A DNA stretch of 34,045 nucleotides from JABDGC01 sp964466595 (GCA_964466595.1 CAYXNR010000024.1:1-34045); one strand, 5' to 3'. Shown: positions 16,205 to 24,653, counted from the stretch's first letter. A program made the numbers and translations. Notes: generated by a model from the letters alone, not told the origin.

Positions 16205-17242
16205 CTATACTCCCAAGCTTACTCCAACTAGCCTGCCTATTAAATAAGTGAGACAACCTGCCACGCCACCAATAGTCAGCATACGCAGCCCACCAAAAAG
16301 AGCGCTTAAATTAGTAAAAAGACTTAAGGTAGCGCCAATAATAAATAGAGTAAAAGCTGTTAAACTGATGCTCAACATGACATTCCAAGAATTATTCCCA
16401 AACAAAAAAGGCAATAAAGGAATGATCGCGCCAAAGGCAAAAGAAAAAAAGGAAGAAAAGGCCGCGCCTATTGGCGAACCCAAGTCTTGCGGATTTAAAC
16501 CCAGTTCTTCGCGCGCTAGGGTGTCCAAGGCTCTTTTAGGATTATTAATCAGGTGCTCTGCCAATTCTTTGGCTTCTTTTCTGGGCAAACCGCGGGCTTG
16601 ATAAATACAAGTTAACTCAGCAGCCTCTTCTTCAGGATAGAGCTCCAATTCTTCTTTTTCTAGGGCAATTTGGTATTCAAAAAACTCTCGCTGAGAACGC
16701 ATCGACACATATTCACCAGCCGCCATGGAACTGGCACCGGCCAGAAGACCAGCAATTCCCGATAGGATAATAATATGCAGATTGCCACCACCGCCCACGA
16801 TCCCAAGAAGCAAGCTCATATTCGATACTAGACCATCATTCACCCCAAAAACAGCTGCACGCAGGTTACCAGCCGTGCTCAAACCCTGATGTCTTTTTTC
16901 TAATTTAGCGCTGCCTGGCATCGGTGTATGATTTAATGAATGCTCATCGTAGACAGACATTCCTCGAACTTTCATGGCAGCCAAGATATAACGCAGTTGT
17001 TGGATACTAAAATATGTTAATAACAAGCCAACCAAACGGGTACGGAGGCCGGGGCGATAAAGAACAGGCAGCTTGTGACCAACTTTTTTTAGCTCCTTTT
17101 CCCACATTGAAGCTTGCTTCTCAGCAGCTGCAGCCAAATCTTGAAATAATTTTTTTTTGGTAGCATCCTTTTCCTGATTGGCTACGATGAGGTACAAATG
17201 AGCCGAACCCTTTTCTTCAAGCCAGTTTTTTAAATAATCCAT
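16205..17242 (-). CDS. VIT1/CCC1-family Fe/Mn transporter with ferritin-like N-terminus
   Basis: 345 residues. The C-terminal two thirds is the VIT1/CCC1 fold: signature NLRAAVFGVNDGLVSNMSLL near residue 128, AGLLAGASSMAAGEYVSMRS, a cytosolic metal-binding loop rich in Glu (EKEELELYPEEEAAEL) and three further membrane helices. The first ~55 residues resemble the rubrerythrin-like domain often fused to this family (EKGSAHLYLIVANQE, then AAAAEKQASMW), but the usual EExxHA histidine position reads Gln, so the di-iron site may be incomplete. The family exports Fe(II)/Mn(II) from the cytoplasm. It is convergent with the 1253-residue ORF, and tRNA-Ala lies upstream. Confidence 0.9.
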   Translation of the reverse strand: MDYLKNWLEEKGSAHLYLIVANQEKDATKKKLFQDLAAAAEKQASMWEKELKKVGHKLPVLYRPGLRTRLVGLLLTYFSIQQLRYILAAMKVRGMSVYDEHSLNHTPMPGSAKLEKRHQGLSTAGNLRAAVFGVNDGLVSNMSLLLGIVGGGGNLHIIILSGIAGLLAGASSMAAGEYVSMRSQREFFEYQIALEKEELELYPEEEAAELTCIYQARGLPRKEAKELAEHLINNPKRALDTLAREELGLNPQDLGSPIGAAFSSFFSFAFGAIIPLLPFLFGNNSWNVMLSISLTAFTLFIIGATLSLFTNLSALFGGLRMLTIGGVAGCLTYLIGRLVGVSLGV

Positions 17243-17292
17243 AACCGTTCCGTTGTTTATTTGTCCTTTATTGAATGCGAGTCAGCCTAAAA

Positions 17293-17368
<76 letters not shown>

Positions 17369-17394
17369 AGTTCTTAATGATGAAAGGGATCATA

Positions 17395-17988
17395 TTACGC
17401 ATTTTTAAGAAAAGCTAGTTCTGCTTGTGTAGAGGAGCGGCCGAGAGCCTCATTCCGCTGAGGAAAACGGCCAAATTCCTGAATAACCCGAAAATGGGCA
17501 TAGGCATAAGCAAGAAATAATTGATAAACCTGGGTGGTTTCTGTCATGGAAAGAGAAGTCAAATTTTGATAAAGACGGATGGAATTTTCTTGGAGGTTTA
17601 CTTTTTCCGCATGCACTAAGGGCATATAGAAAAAAATGCGCTCGATGAGGGTCAGCGAATGATCTGCCTTTTGCTCAAGACCCTCTAAACAGAGGGCTTG
17701 GGCCTTTTCATCATAGGAAAAAGCTTTTTGAGAATTTCGATAAATATAACGTGGAAATTGGTCTAAAAGAATAATCAGGGCCAAACGGCCTCTTGGGGTA
17801 TCTGCCCAAGCATCTAATAATCCGGCCTGAGCCTCCTCGAAATCCTGACCAAAGAGTTTGATGAGTTGAATTTTTACCTTTTCATTTTCGCCAAACCATA
17901 GATTAGTCCGATTACTCGCTGGTAAATCTGCATAGCCCGCATCACCAAACCAAAATTTTAAGAGCTCATGAATACGGTCGTCCGACAT
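17395..17988 (-). CDS. DUF924 family protein
   Basis: 197 residues from the ATG at 17988, which follows a strong AGGAGG site; an upstream in-frame ATG at 18006 would lie before that site and is rejected. Family features: LLKFWFGD at the N-terminus, LWFGENEKVK, LALIILLDQFPRYIYRN, FFYMPLVHAEK and the C-terminal VIQEFGRFPQRNEALGR. The family is all-helical and TPR-like, and its biochemical role is not established. It lies just upstream of tRNA-Ala on the same strand. Confidence 0.92.
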   Translation of the reverse strand: MSDDRIHELLKFWFGDAGYADLPASNRTNLWFGENEKVKIQLIKLFGQDFEEAQAGLLDAWADTPRGRLALIILLDQFPRYIYRNSQKAFSYDEKAQALCLEGLEQKADHSLTLIERIFFYMPLVHAEKVNLQENSIRLYQNLTSLSMTETTQVYQLFLAYAYAHFRVIQEFGRFPQRNEALGRSSTQAELAFLKNA

Positions 17989-18087
17989 AAAACACCTCCT
18001 CACCAATCTTTTATCAGAGAGGCTCTGACTAAATTTAGAACAAACTATTTTGGCATTTCTACACTTTTAGCATAACATGAAAGAGAG

Positions 18088-18567
18088 CTATTCTGAAATG
18101 TGAATCAGCGTGCCAAGAGGAATAAGCTCATATAAATCAATAATTTCTTCATTAGTCATGCGAATACAACCCCGCGAACCAGGCTGCCCCATCGCGACCT
18201 CTCCGGGAGAACCATGGATATAAATATATCGTCTCATTGTATCAACCAATCCCAGACGATTTTTACCTACTTCTAAGCCGCTTAACCAGAATATTCGTGT
18301 TAAAATCCAATCTCTTTGCGGATAAAGTTCCTTTAAAGCAGGAGAATAAATTTCGCCGGTTGGTCTTCTTCTCACAAAAACAGTATTCGCCGGACAATCC
18401 TGTCCTATTTTAGCACGGACAAGATGTTTCCCTCGCGGCGTCTTTTCACTACCGAATTGTTCTCCTGCGCCATTCTTAGCAGTTGAGATCAGATAAGTCC
18501 TTAATTGGAGCTCATCATCATAAACCTGCAAGCGCTGCTCGCTGATGCTAACTTCAATACGAATCAT
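18088..18567 (-). CDS. L,D-transpeptidase (YkuD domain)
   Basis: 159 residues consisting almost only of the YkuD domain. Catalytic motif: H118 in YIYIHGSPG and the nucleophile C134 in GSRGCIRMTNEE. These enzymes form 3-3 peptidoglycan crosslinks or attach proteins to murein in the periplasm. No signal peptide or membrane helix is visible (it begins MIRIEVSISEQRLQVYDD), so either export uses another route or the protein works in the cytoplasm; short signal-less members are known in related bacteria. It is divergent from fabI. Confidence 0.93.
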   Translation of the reverse strand: MIRIEVSISEQRLQVYDDELQLRTYLISTAKNGAGEQFGSEKTPRGKHLVRAKIGQDCPANTVFVRRRPTGEIYSPALKELYPQRDWILTRIFWLSGLEVGKNRLGLVDTMRRYIYIHGSPGEVAMGQPGSRGCIRMTNEEIIDLYELIPLGTLIHISE

Positions 18568-18635
18568 TACTAGCTTCCCAAATATCCATAAACGAGTACA
18601 ATAGCATACCTTTCATTAGACTAAAGGACTACCTC

Positions 18636-19448
18636 ATGGGCTTTCTCAGTAATAAACGCGCCTTAATTGTGGGCCTCGCCAGCGAACGCTCTATTGCGCA
18701 CGGCATTGCCTCCGTCATGCACCGTGAGGGAGCAGAACTGGCTCTAACTTATCAAAACGAAAAATTAAAAACACGCGTTGAAGAAATGGGGCGAAACCTC
18801 GAAGCTGCTGCTGTTCTGCCCTGCGATGTGAGTAGCGATGAGCAAATCACTGCAGTTTTTGAAAATCTGGAAAAAACCTGGGATGGCTTGGATATTATTG
18901 TTCATTCAGTTGCCTATGCGCCGGCCGATCAATTAGAAGGGGATTACCTGAACGTTGTCACGCGCGAAGGCTTCCGGATCGCACATGAAATTAGTTCCTT
19001 TAGTTTTGCTGCCCTGGCAAAGGCCGGCAGTAAAATGATGGCAGGCCGACAGGGCGCCTTGTTAACCTTAACTTACTTGGGTGCTGAACGCGTCGTCCCT
19101 TTTTATAATGTGATGGGCTTGGCCAAAGCGAGTCTTGAAGCTAATGTGCGCTATCTTGCTGCAAGTCTTGGACCGCAAGGCATTCGTGTGAATGCTATTT
19201 CCGCCGGACCAATTCGTACCCTGGCAGCTTCCGGCATCAAGAATTTTCGTAAAATGCTTGCTTTCAATGAAAAAGTGGCACCGCTTCGAAAAAATATTAA
19301 CACCGATGAGGTGGGGAATGTCGCTGCTTTTCTCTGTTCAGACCTCGCTTCGGGGGTAACCGGCGAAAACATCCATGTTGATTCCGGCTTTCATGCTATT
19401 TCAGCAATGCTTTTAGAAACAGAAGAAATAACTCATACGACTAGTTAA
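18636..19448 (+). CDS. fabI: Enoyl-[acyl-carrier-protein] reductase (NADH)
   Basis: Last step of the type II fatty-acid elongation cycle. 270 residues, with the FabI form of the nucleotide site (VGLASERSIAHGIA) and catalytic Y147, Y157 and K164 (FYNVMGLAKASLEA), which is the Y-x6-K spacing of FabI. SDR-type core with VHSVAYAP and SAGPIRTLAASGI. AAGGA precedes the ATG. The yhhQ-like gene starts one base after its stop. Confidence 0.97.
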   Translation: MGFLSNKRALIVGLASERSIAHGIASVMHREGAELALTYQNEKLKTRVEEMGRNLEAAAVLPCDVSSDEQITAVFENLEKTWDGLDIIVHSVAYAPADQLEGDYLNVVTREGFRIAHEISSFSFAALAKAGSKMMAGRQGALLTLTYLGAERVVPFYNVMGLAKASLEANVRYLAASLGPQGIRVNAISAGPIRTLAASGIKNFRKMLAFNEKVAPLRKNINTDEVGNVAAFLCSDLASGVTGENIHVDSGFHAISAMLLETEEITHTTS

Positions 19449-19449
19449 C

Positions 19450-20010
19450 ATGCCTCTCGCTCTCACAAAAAATAAGTCTGTGTTTTCAGCCAAGCCTTGG
19501 TACAAACGCTTTTCTTGTACGATCAGCTACATTATTTTGATTGTTATGATTAACAGCATTTTTGTCTATGCGCCTTATATCAGCATTCATGGTTCGCTTA
19601 TTTCTTCAGGCGATCTGGTTGTAGGCGCTGTTTATATTCTGCGGGATTTTGTTCAACGTGAAATTAAGCATTATGTGATTTTAGCTATGCTGCTGGGTTG
19701 TTTTTTCAGCTATGCACTCGCTGAAAAACAAATTGCAATCGCAAGCCTGAGCGCTTTTTTCATTGGTGAATTTATTGACTGGGCTATTTACTCCTTTACT
19801 CAAAAACCACTGTCCCAACGCTTACTCTTATCATCAGGTGTGAGTGCGCCAATTGATTCTGCTATTTTTCTGTATTTAACAAATATGCTGAATCCAGTCG
19901 GTTTACTTGCTTTAACGCTGGGGAAATTTTCTGGCATCATTGTGGTTTGGTTTTCCTGGCGACTCCGCAACAGGACAGAAAACAAGACAGCTGAATTGAA
20001 GACTGCTTGA
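19450..20010 (+). CDS. yhhQ: Queuosine-precursor transporter of the YhhQ/VUT (DUF165) family
   Basis: 186-residue inner-membrane protein with about six hydrophobic segments. Family signatures: GAVYILRDFVQREIKH, FFIGEFIDWAIYSFTQKP and SSGVSAPIDSAIFLYL. Members import queuosine precursors (preQ0/preQ1) for tRNA modification. Begins one base after the fabI stop, so probably co-transcribed. The first ~25 residues (PLALTKNKSVFSAKPWYKRF) are polar and of unclear homology; a later start is not obvious. Confidence 0.87.
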   Translation: MPLALTKNKSVFSAKPWYKRFSCTISYIILIVMINSIFVYAPYISIHGSLISSGDLVVGAVYILRDFVQREIKHYVILAMLLGCFFSYALAEKQIAIASLSAFFIGEFIDWAIYSFTQKPLSQRLLLSSGVSAPIDSAIFLYLTNMLNPVGLLALTLGKFSGIIVVWFSWRLRNRTENKTAELKTA

Positions 20011-20326
20011 AATTTTATTTAACTGTGATACATTCATAGCTTGTTAAATTCTCGTTGTTATTCTGCGAACTTCGCCTCTCCGCTTCATTACTTGCCATCC
20101 TGAGCATGGCCCTGTCATCCCGAGCATAGCCTTGTCATCCTGAACGAAGTGAAGGATCTTATTATTTTATAGTAACAGATCCTTCGCTGCGCTCAGGATG
20201 ACAAGACTCTCTCAGGACAAGACTCTCTCAGGACAAGGCTACACTCAGGACAAGGCTACACTTAGGACATCATACTCGCTCAGAATAACAATCTTATTCA
20301 AATCAATTTTTTTCTGGAGCTTTCTC
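20011..20326. repeat. Repeat-rich spacer upstream of pilA
   Basis: No gene is seen. Two 20-bp units (GTCATCCTGAGCATGGCCCT type) at 20094-20133 lead into a large inverted repeat: 20134-20159 (GTCATCCTGAACGAAGTGAA then GGATCT) and 20177-20202 (AGATCCTTCGCTGCGCTCAG then GATGAC). After it come four tandem units of 16-17 bp (ACAAGACTCTCTCAGG, then ACAAGGCTACACTCAGG) at 20201-20266. The inverted repeat belongs to a widespread class of dispersed bacterial palindromes. The tandem units look like slippage copies of its CTCAGGATGACAAG end. GGAG at 20315-20318 is the pilA ribosome site. Confidence 0.85.
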
Positions 20327-20725
20327 ATGAAAACACAACAAGCTGGTTTCTCATTAATTGAATTAATGATTGTTGTCGCTATTGTCGGCATTCTCACCAC
20401 TCTTGCTCTGCCTTCGTATCAAAGCTACACACGGCGCGCACGTTTCACTGAAGTAATCGCAGCCACAACGCCCTTTAAAATGGCGGTTGCTCTCGCTCTG
20501 CAACAAGGCTTCAAGGTAAAAGAATTAAAAAACAATTTCTACGGCATTCCGCCAGAACCCGAACCTACGCTCAATTTGGCTAGCCTAAGAGTAGAAAATG
20601 GTGTTATCACTGCAATTGGAACAGAGCGCGTCAACAAAGCCACCCTCATATTAAAGCCTAACCTAGACGGCAGTCAGTGGGCAATGAGTGGCTCCTGCCT
20701 AAAAAATGATTTATGTGAGCTTTAA
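20327..20725 (+). CDS. pilA: Type IV prepilin (PilA/PilE-like)
   Basis: 132-residue precursor. Classical type IVa leader MKTQQAG followed by F1 and E5 of the mature form (FSLIELMIVVAIVGIL), cut and N-methylated by PilD. The C-terminus holds two cysteines (GSCLKNDLCEL) that may form the D-region disulphide. The ATG at 20327 has GGAG eight bases upstream; in-frame codons further up read through repeats and are not credible. The short ectodomain is typical of a minor or reduced major pilin. First gene of pilA-pilB-pilC-pilD-coaE; pilB starts one base after its stop. Confidence 0.93.
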   Translation: MKTQQAGFSLIELMIVVAIVGILTTLALPSYQSYTRRARFTEVIAATTPFKMAVALALQQGFKVKELKNNFYGIPPEPEPTLNLASLRVENGVITAIGTERVNKATLILKPNLDGSQWAMSGSCLKNDLCEL

Positions 20726-20726
20726 C

Positions 20727-21845
20727 ATGAAAGAAAATATTTTCTCTGCTCTCCCTGAAGAATCACTTGTTCAATTTGTTGATCGACTGCTTGCTCATGC
20801 CCATCAGGAAAGCGTCTCCGACATTCATATTGAACCTCAAGAACATAATACGCGCATTCGCTATCGTCAACATGGCCTGCTTTATGAAAAGGCAGAGATG
20901 CAACCGCAGTGGGCTTCGCAGCTCATTGCCCGCTTAAAAATAATGGCTGATCTCGATATTTCAGAACGTCGTCAACCACAGGATGGACATTTTAAAATAA
21001 ATACCCGAGACCATCGCTCGATGGATGTGCGTCTGAGTTCCTGCCCAACCCTCCATGGTGAAAAAATTGTTTTACGTCTTCTGGATAATTCAAAGCTCGT
21101 TTTTGATTTCGCTAACTTGGGTTTGAGTAGCCGACAAAAAGAACTCTTTTTAAAAAAGCTTTCACAACCCCAGGGACTGATTTTGGTCACCGGGCCTACT
21201 GGCAGCGGCAAAACTACAACACTTTATTCTGCCCTCGCTTATTTGAATGTGAAAGAAAAAAATATTCTCACCATCGAAGATCCTGTTGAAATTCAATTGG
21301 AAGGAATCAATCAAGTGCCGCTCAATCGCAAACTGGGTTTAGATTTTGCTACCGCTCTCCGGGCTTTTTTGCGCCAAGATCCGGATATTATCATGGTTGG
21401 TGAAATTCGCGATGCCGAAACAGCAGAAATTGCTATTCAAGCTGCGCAAACAGGTCATCTGGTTTTATCAACCTTACACACTAATAGTGCCGCTGAAACT
21501 GTTAGTAGATTGCTTTCCATCGGCATTCCTTCCTATCAATTAGCACAGACTCTGACTCTCGTTGTCGCGCAACGCCTGCTTAGAAAAATCTGCAGGGCCT
21601 GCAAGCAAGCTGAAAAGCCTGGCTGCGAGCAGTGTTATCAAGGCTATAGCGGACGAATTGCTATTTTTGAATGTCTTGATCTCAGTGCTACTCTCCTGCA
21701 ACTACTCACTCATTCCAGCAATAGCCAATCTTTCATCAAAGCTGCTCGAGCTGAAGGATTTCGAACACTCTGGGAAATGGGTTTGGAAAAAATACGACAA
21801 GGCGAAAGCAATTTTACTGAACTAAACAGAGTATTAGTAAAATGA
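20727..21845 (+). CDS. pilB: Type IV pilus assembly ATPase PilB, short form
   Basis: Secretion-superfamily ATPase that powers pilus extension. 372 residues from ATG 20727. Present: N2 domain (SDIHIEPQEHNTRIRYRQHG), Walker A GPTGSGKTTT (about 156), Asp box, Walker B (DPDIIMVGEIRDAETAEIAI), His box (TGHLVLSTLHTNSA) and the zinc tetracysteine region CRACKQAEKPGCEQCYQGYS. The N1 (MshEN) domain of normal PilB (about 570 residues) is missing; the region upstream is pilA, so this is not a frameshift visible here. All catalytic motifs are kept. It overlaps pilC by ATGA. Confidence 0.94.
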   Translation: MKENIFSALPEESLVQFVDRLLAHAHQESVSDIHIEPQEHNTRIRYRQHGLLYEKAEMQPQWASQLIARLKIMADLDISERRQPQDGHFKINTRDHRSMDVRLSSCPTLHGEKIVLRLLDNSKLVFDFANLGLSSRQKELFLKKLSQPQGLILVTGPTGSGKTTTLYSALAYLNVKEKNILTIEDPVEIQLEGINQVPLNRKLGLDFATALRAFLRQDPDIIMVGEIRDAETAEIAIQAAQTGHLVLSTLHTNSAAETVSRLLSIGIPSYQLAQTLTLVVAQRLLRKICRACKQAEKPGCEQCYQGYSGRIAIFECLDLSATLLQLLTHSSNSQSFIKAARAEGFRTLWEMGLEKIRQGESNFTELNRVLVK

Positions 21846-22903
21846 AGAAACCGCTCTGGCTTTTTAGAGAAAGCATCACCACAGAGGAGATCTTGCATTT
21901 TCTCAATCAATTAAATATCTTAATTTCAGCTGGTCTCAGTCTCATAAAAAGTTTAGATATCCTGATTCAAACAAATCATAGCAGAACTTTCCGCAGCCTC
22001 ATTCTAAGCCTTCGAAGAGATTTAGAAACTGGCAAAGAATTTAATCGCTGTTTGCAGCGTTTTCCTAAGCTTTTTGACCGCTTCTCTTGTCAGCTTATTT
22101 ATATCGGCGAACAAAGCGGCTCGCTAGATCGCGCACTCCAAAAAGTCTGTTTCTATAAAGAAAAAAGCCAAGTGCTGAAAAAGCAGCTCAAACAGGCTTT
22201 GATTTATCCAACCCTGATTTTCCTGAGCGCCTTCATTAGCGTCCTGATCTTACTCCTTTTTGTTATTCCTCAGTTTGCTTCTTTATTTGAACGTTTCCCA
22301 AACAAAATACCCTTTCCCACTCAGGCTTTAATACAACTTTCTCTTGGACTGCATCAGCTTTTGCCCTGGCTAGGACCGATTTGCTTATTCAGTCTCCTTA
22401 CCCTTTTTCACTTTCGATCCTCCCTTTATCTTCAAGCCTCTTATCAACGCCAGCTCTTTCAACTACCAATGGTCCGCAAATTTGCTTTAAAAATAGCACT
22501 CGCCCAATTTTCACGAACACTGGCCCTCATTCTTTCTGCAGGTTTACCCCTAGCAGAAGCTTTAATGATGGTAGCCCAGCTTTCCTCTTTCGACGAATTT
22601 AGAAAAGGAATTCTCAAAATACATGCGGGTATCCAAGCGGGAAAAGATCTAGCCTCTAATCTCAAACTTAACCCGCTCTTTCCTGCCTTATTAGTTCATT
22701 TAACAAAAGTAGGAGAAGAGTCTGGCACTTTGGAGGCTATGCTCGAAAAATTTGCTGAACTCACTGAATCTGATTTAGAACAAAGCTTCCAGTCGCTGAG
22801 TCGTTTATTAGAACCCTTGATTATAGCGATACTTGGTGTTTTAATCGGTGGAATAGTCATAGCCATGTATTTACCGATTTTTCGCCTAGGGACCGCTCTT
22901 TAA
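21842..22903 (+). CDS. pilC: Type IV pilus inner-membrane platform protein PilC
   Basis: 353 residues with two T2SSF (GspF) domains (about 15-137 and 215-340), each followed by hydrophobic helices (residues ~120-150, ~170-192, ~322-345). Key stretches: FLNQLNILISAGLSLIKSLD, IGEQSGSLDRAL and VGEESGTLEAMLEKF. Slightly shorter than the usual ~400 residues because the soluble N-terminal region is trimmed, parallel to the short PilB. Start overlaps the pilB stop and its stop overlaps the pilD start (TAATG). Confidence 0.95.
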   Translation: MKKPLWLFRESITTEEILHFLNQLNILISAGLSLIKSLDILIQTNHSRTFRSLILSLRRDLETGKEFNRCLQRFPKLFDRFSCQLIYIGEQSGSLDRALQKVCFYKEKSQVLKKQLKQALIYPTLIFLSAFISVLILLLFVIPQFASLFERFPNKIPFPTQALIQLSLGLHQLLPWLGPICLFSLLTLFHFRSSLYLQASYQRQLFQLPMVRKFALKIALAQFSRTLALILSAGLPLAEALMMVAQLSSFDEFRKGILKIHAGIQAGKDLASNLKLNPLFPALLVHLTKVGEESGTLEAMLEKFAELTESDLEQSFQSLSRLLEPLIIAILGVLIGGIVIAMYLPIFRLGTAL

Positions 22904-23808
22904 TGAATATGAGTCTAGGGGATCCAAGTTCTAATTTTTATTTTATCTCCTTTTTGGAGACCCATTTCGAGCTTTTTTTATTCATCGTTGCTTTTTTTTC
23001 TTTATTTATAGGTAGTTTTTTAAATGTGGTCATCTATCGTCTTCCTCGCATGATGCAAGATGCTTGGCAAGAGGAATGCCGACTCTATTTAGGCTTGAAA
23101 CCAGATTCCCCCCAATTAAAACCCCTGTCGCTAGCCTTACCCTTTTCGCATTGTCCAAACTGTAAAAAAACGCTTAAGCCTTGGCATAATATCCCGCTCC
23201 TGAGTTATCTTTTTTTGAAAGGTCACTGTGCTTATTGTCAGGCTTCTATTTCCTTACGCTATCCTGGCGTTGAACTGCTTACCATGCTTTCTTCTGTCTA
23301 TCTAGGCTGGCATTTTGGCCTCAGCTGGAATCTCTTAGCCGCGCTTATTTTTACCTGGATCCTCATCGCCCTCACTTTTATTGATCTTGATTTTTGTCTT
23401 TTGCCTGATGAGCTGACCTTGCTCTTACTCTGGCTAGGACTTTTCTGTAGTCTGTATGGTCTTTTTAACGATAGCCATGAAGCAATCATCGGAGCCATGG
23501 CTGGCTATCTTATTTTTTTCTGTATTGAAGGTCTCTTCAAAAAAGTGACGGGTAAAACCGGTATGGGTCAGGGCGATCTTAAATTGCTTGCCGCTCTCGG
23601 TGCCTTTTTAGGTTGGCAGCAACTCCCCTTTATCATTTTAACCGCCTCCTTGATTGGCGCACTTTTTGGACTCTCCTTTATGCTTTTTAAAAATCACTTT
23701 AAAAGCCTTCCCCTTCCCTTCGGCCCTTATTTAGCCCTAGCCGGCTGGCTGAGTCTGATATGGGGGAATAATATTCTTTCAATTTATTGGCAGTGGATAC
23801 TCGGGTAA
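22903..23808 (+). CDS. pilD: Prepilin peptidase / N-methyltransferase PilD
   Basis: Aspartic membrane protease that cuts and methylates prepilins and type II pseudopilins. 301 residues. The methyltransferase half carries the CxxC pairs (CPNCKK near 84, CAYCQA near 108) with FKGH-type linker LLSYLFLKGH. Catalytic aspartates are in FIDLDFCLLPDELT and GMGQGDLKLLAALGAFLGWQ (GxGD motif). About eight membrane helices. It is coupled to pilC by TAATG; coaE follows six bases downstream, the classical pilBCD-coaE order. Confidence 0.96.
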   Translation: MNMSLGDPSSNFYFISFLETHFELFLFIVAFFSLFIGSFLNVVIYRLPRMMQDAWQEECRLYLGLKPDSPQLKPLSLALPFSHCPNCKKTLKPWHNIPLLSYLFLKGHCAYCQASISLRYPGVELLTMLSSVYLGWHFGLSWNLLAALIFTWILIALTFIDLDFCLLPDELTLLLLWLGLFCSLYGLFNDSHEAIIGAMAGYLIFFCIEGLFKKVTGKTGMGQGDLKLLAALGAFLGWQQLPFIILTASLIGALFGLSFMLFKNHFKSLPLPFGPYLALAGWLSLIWGNNILSIYWQWILG

Positions 23809-23814
23809 AACTTT

Positions 23815-24402
23815 ATGCTTGTCATTGGCTTAACAGGTGGAATGGGAAGTGGTAAAACAACTGTGGCGGAGCTTTTTGCAAAGCAAGGCGCCCCCATTAT
23901 TGATGCCGATCTCATCGCGCATACACTCACTGAAAAGGGTAAACCCGCTTGGAAGAAAATGCTCAGTTATTTTGGTCCTTCCTTTGTCAAAGCAGATCAG
24001 AGTCTAGATCGTCCTAAATTGCGTGAACTCATATTTAATGATCCTGAAAAACGTCGCTGGCTAGAACAACTCTTGCATCCTCTTATTATCGAAGAAATAA
24101 AAAAAAAGCTTCAGAGGCTGAACCACCCTTATTGTATCGTTGTCATTCCCTTGCTCATCGAGACAGGTCCCTATCATTTTATCAATCGTATTCTGGTTGT
24201 TGACAGTCTCGAGGAAACTCAAAGACAGCGACTGAAGACACGCGATGGAACAAAGACAGCCGACTTTCAAAAAATAAGCGCCAGTCAAAGCAGCCGCGAA
24301 AAAAGATTAGCAGCCGCAACAGATCTCATCCATAACAATGGGAGCTTAGATGAACTCGAAGCAGAGGTCGTGAAATTACATCGGCTCTATTTAGCTTTTT
24401 AA
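23815..24402 (+). CDS. coaE: Dephospho-CoA kinase
   Basis: Final step of coenzyme A synthesis. 195 residues; P-loop GLTGGMGSGKTT (residues 5-16), DADLIAHTL, the lid/CoA-domain stretch LEQLLHPLIIEEI and VIPLLIETGPY. It is the last gene of the pil operon, a conserved gammaproteobacterial arrangement; the usual next genes (zapD, yacG) are not present. Confidence 0.96.
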   Translation: MLVIGLTGGMGSGKTTVAELFAKQGAPIIDADLIAHTLTEKGKPAWKKMLSYFGPSFVKADQSLDRPKLRELIFNDPEKRRWLEQLLHPLIIEEIKKKLQRLNHPYCIVVIPLLIETGPYHFINRILVVDSLEETQRQRLKTRDGTKTADFQKISASQSSREKRLAAATDLIHNNGSLDELEAEVVKLHRLYLAF

Positions 24403-24456
24403 TATCGAAAAAAATCGTATGATCCTGCCTTTCCTAAGCTTGTACAGGCAGCAACC

Positions 24457-24590
24457 GTAAGTAATTCGGTTAACCTGGAGAAATTGCCATTCCGATTGTC
24501 ATTCCGGCATGCTTTAAGCCGGAATCCAGAGCGTTTAAAAGCCTGGGTGCCAGCTTAAAGCGTGCTGGCATGACAGAGTGAGCAACACGC
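24457..24590. mobile_element. MITE-like palindromic element, diverged copy 2 (inverted relative to copy 1)
   Basis: Matches the reverse complement of 6116-6250: GTAAGTAATTCGGTTAA (one extra A against copy 1), CTGGAGAA, then ATTCCGGCATGCTTTAAGCC, GGAATCCAG, TTTAAAAGCCTGG, TGCCAGC and GTGCTGGCATGACAGAGT. It has about 12 extra bases (CCATTCCGATTG region) and its right-hand terminal repeat is lost. GCAACCGT occurs on both sides (24451-24458 and 24591-24598) as a direct repeat. Located between coaE and the F-box gene. Confidence 0.78.
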
Positions 24591-24624
24591 GCAACCGTTA
24601 TATCTCATTGATTGTAAACATAAA

Positions 24625-24653
24625 TTGACTAAAGACCTTTGTTGTGGTAATAT
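24625..24653 (+). promoter_or_regulatory. Near-consensus sigma70 promoter of the F-box gene
   Basis: TTGACT (24625-24630) and TAATAT (24648-24653) with the optimal 17-bp spacer, 30 bp before the ATG at 24684. Each box matches five of six consensus bases. It separates this gene from the pil-coaE operon and implies independent expression. I do not see a convincing PmrA or CpxR box. Confidence 0.72.

Noticed and set aside
20198..20326. Extended N-terminus for the pilin
   Set aside because: The extra codons are translated repeats, and the type IV leader must be short; GGAG correctly precedes 20327.
20727..21845. PilB as a frameshifted pseudogene
   Set aside because: The sequence immediately upstream is the intact pilin gene, all catalytic motifs are present, and the overlap with pilC is normal, so it is a short form rather than a broken gene.
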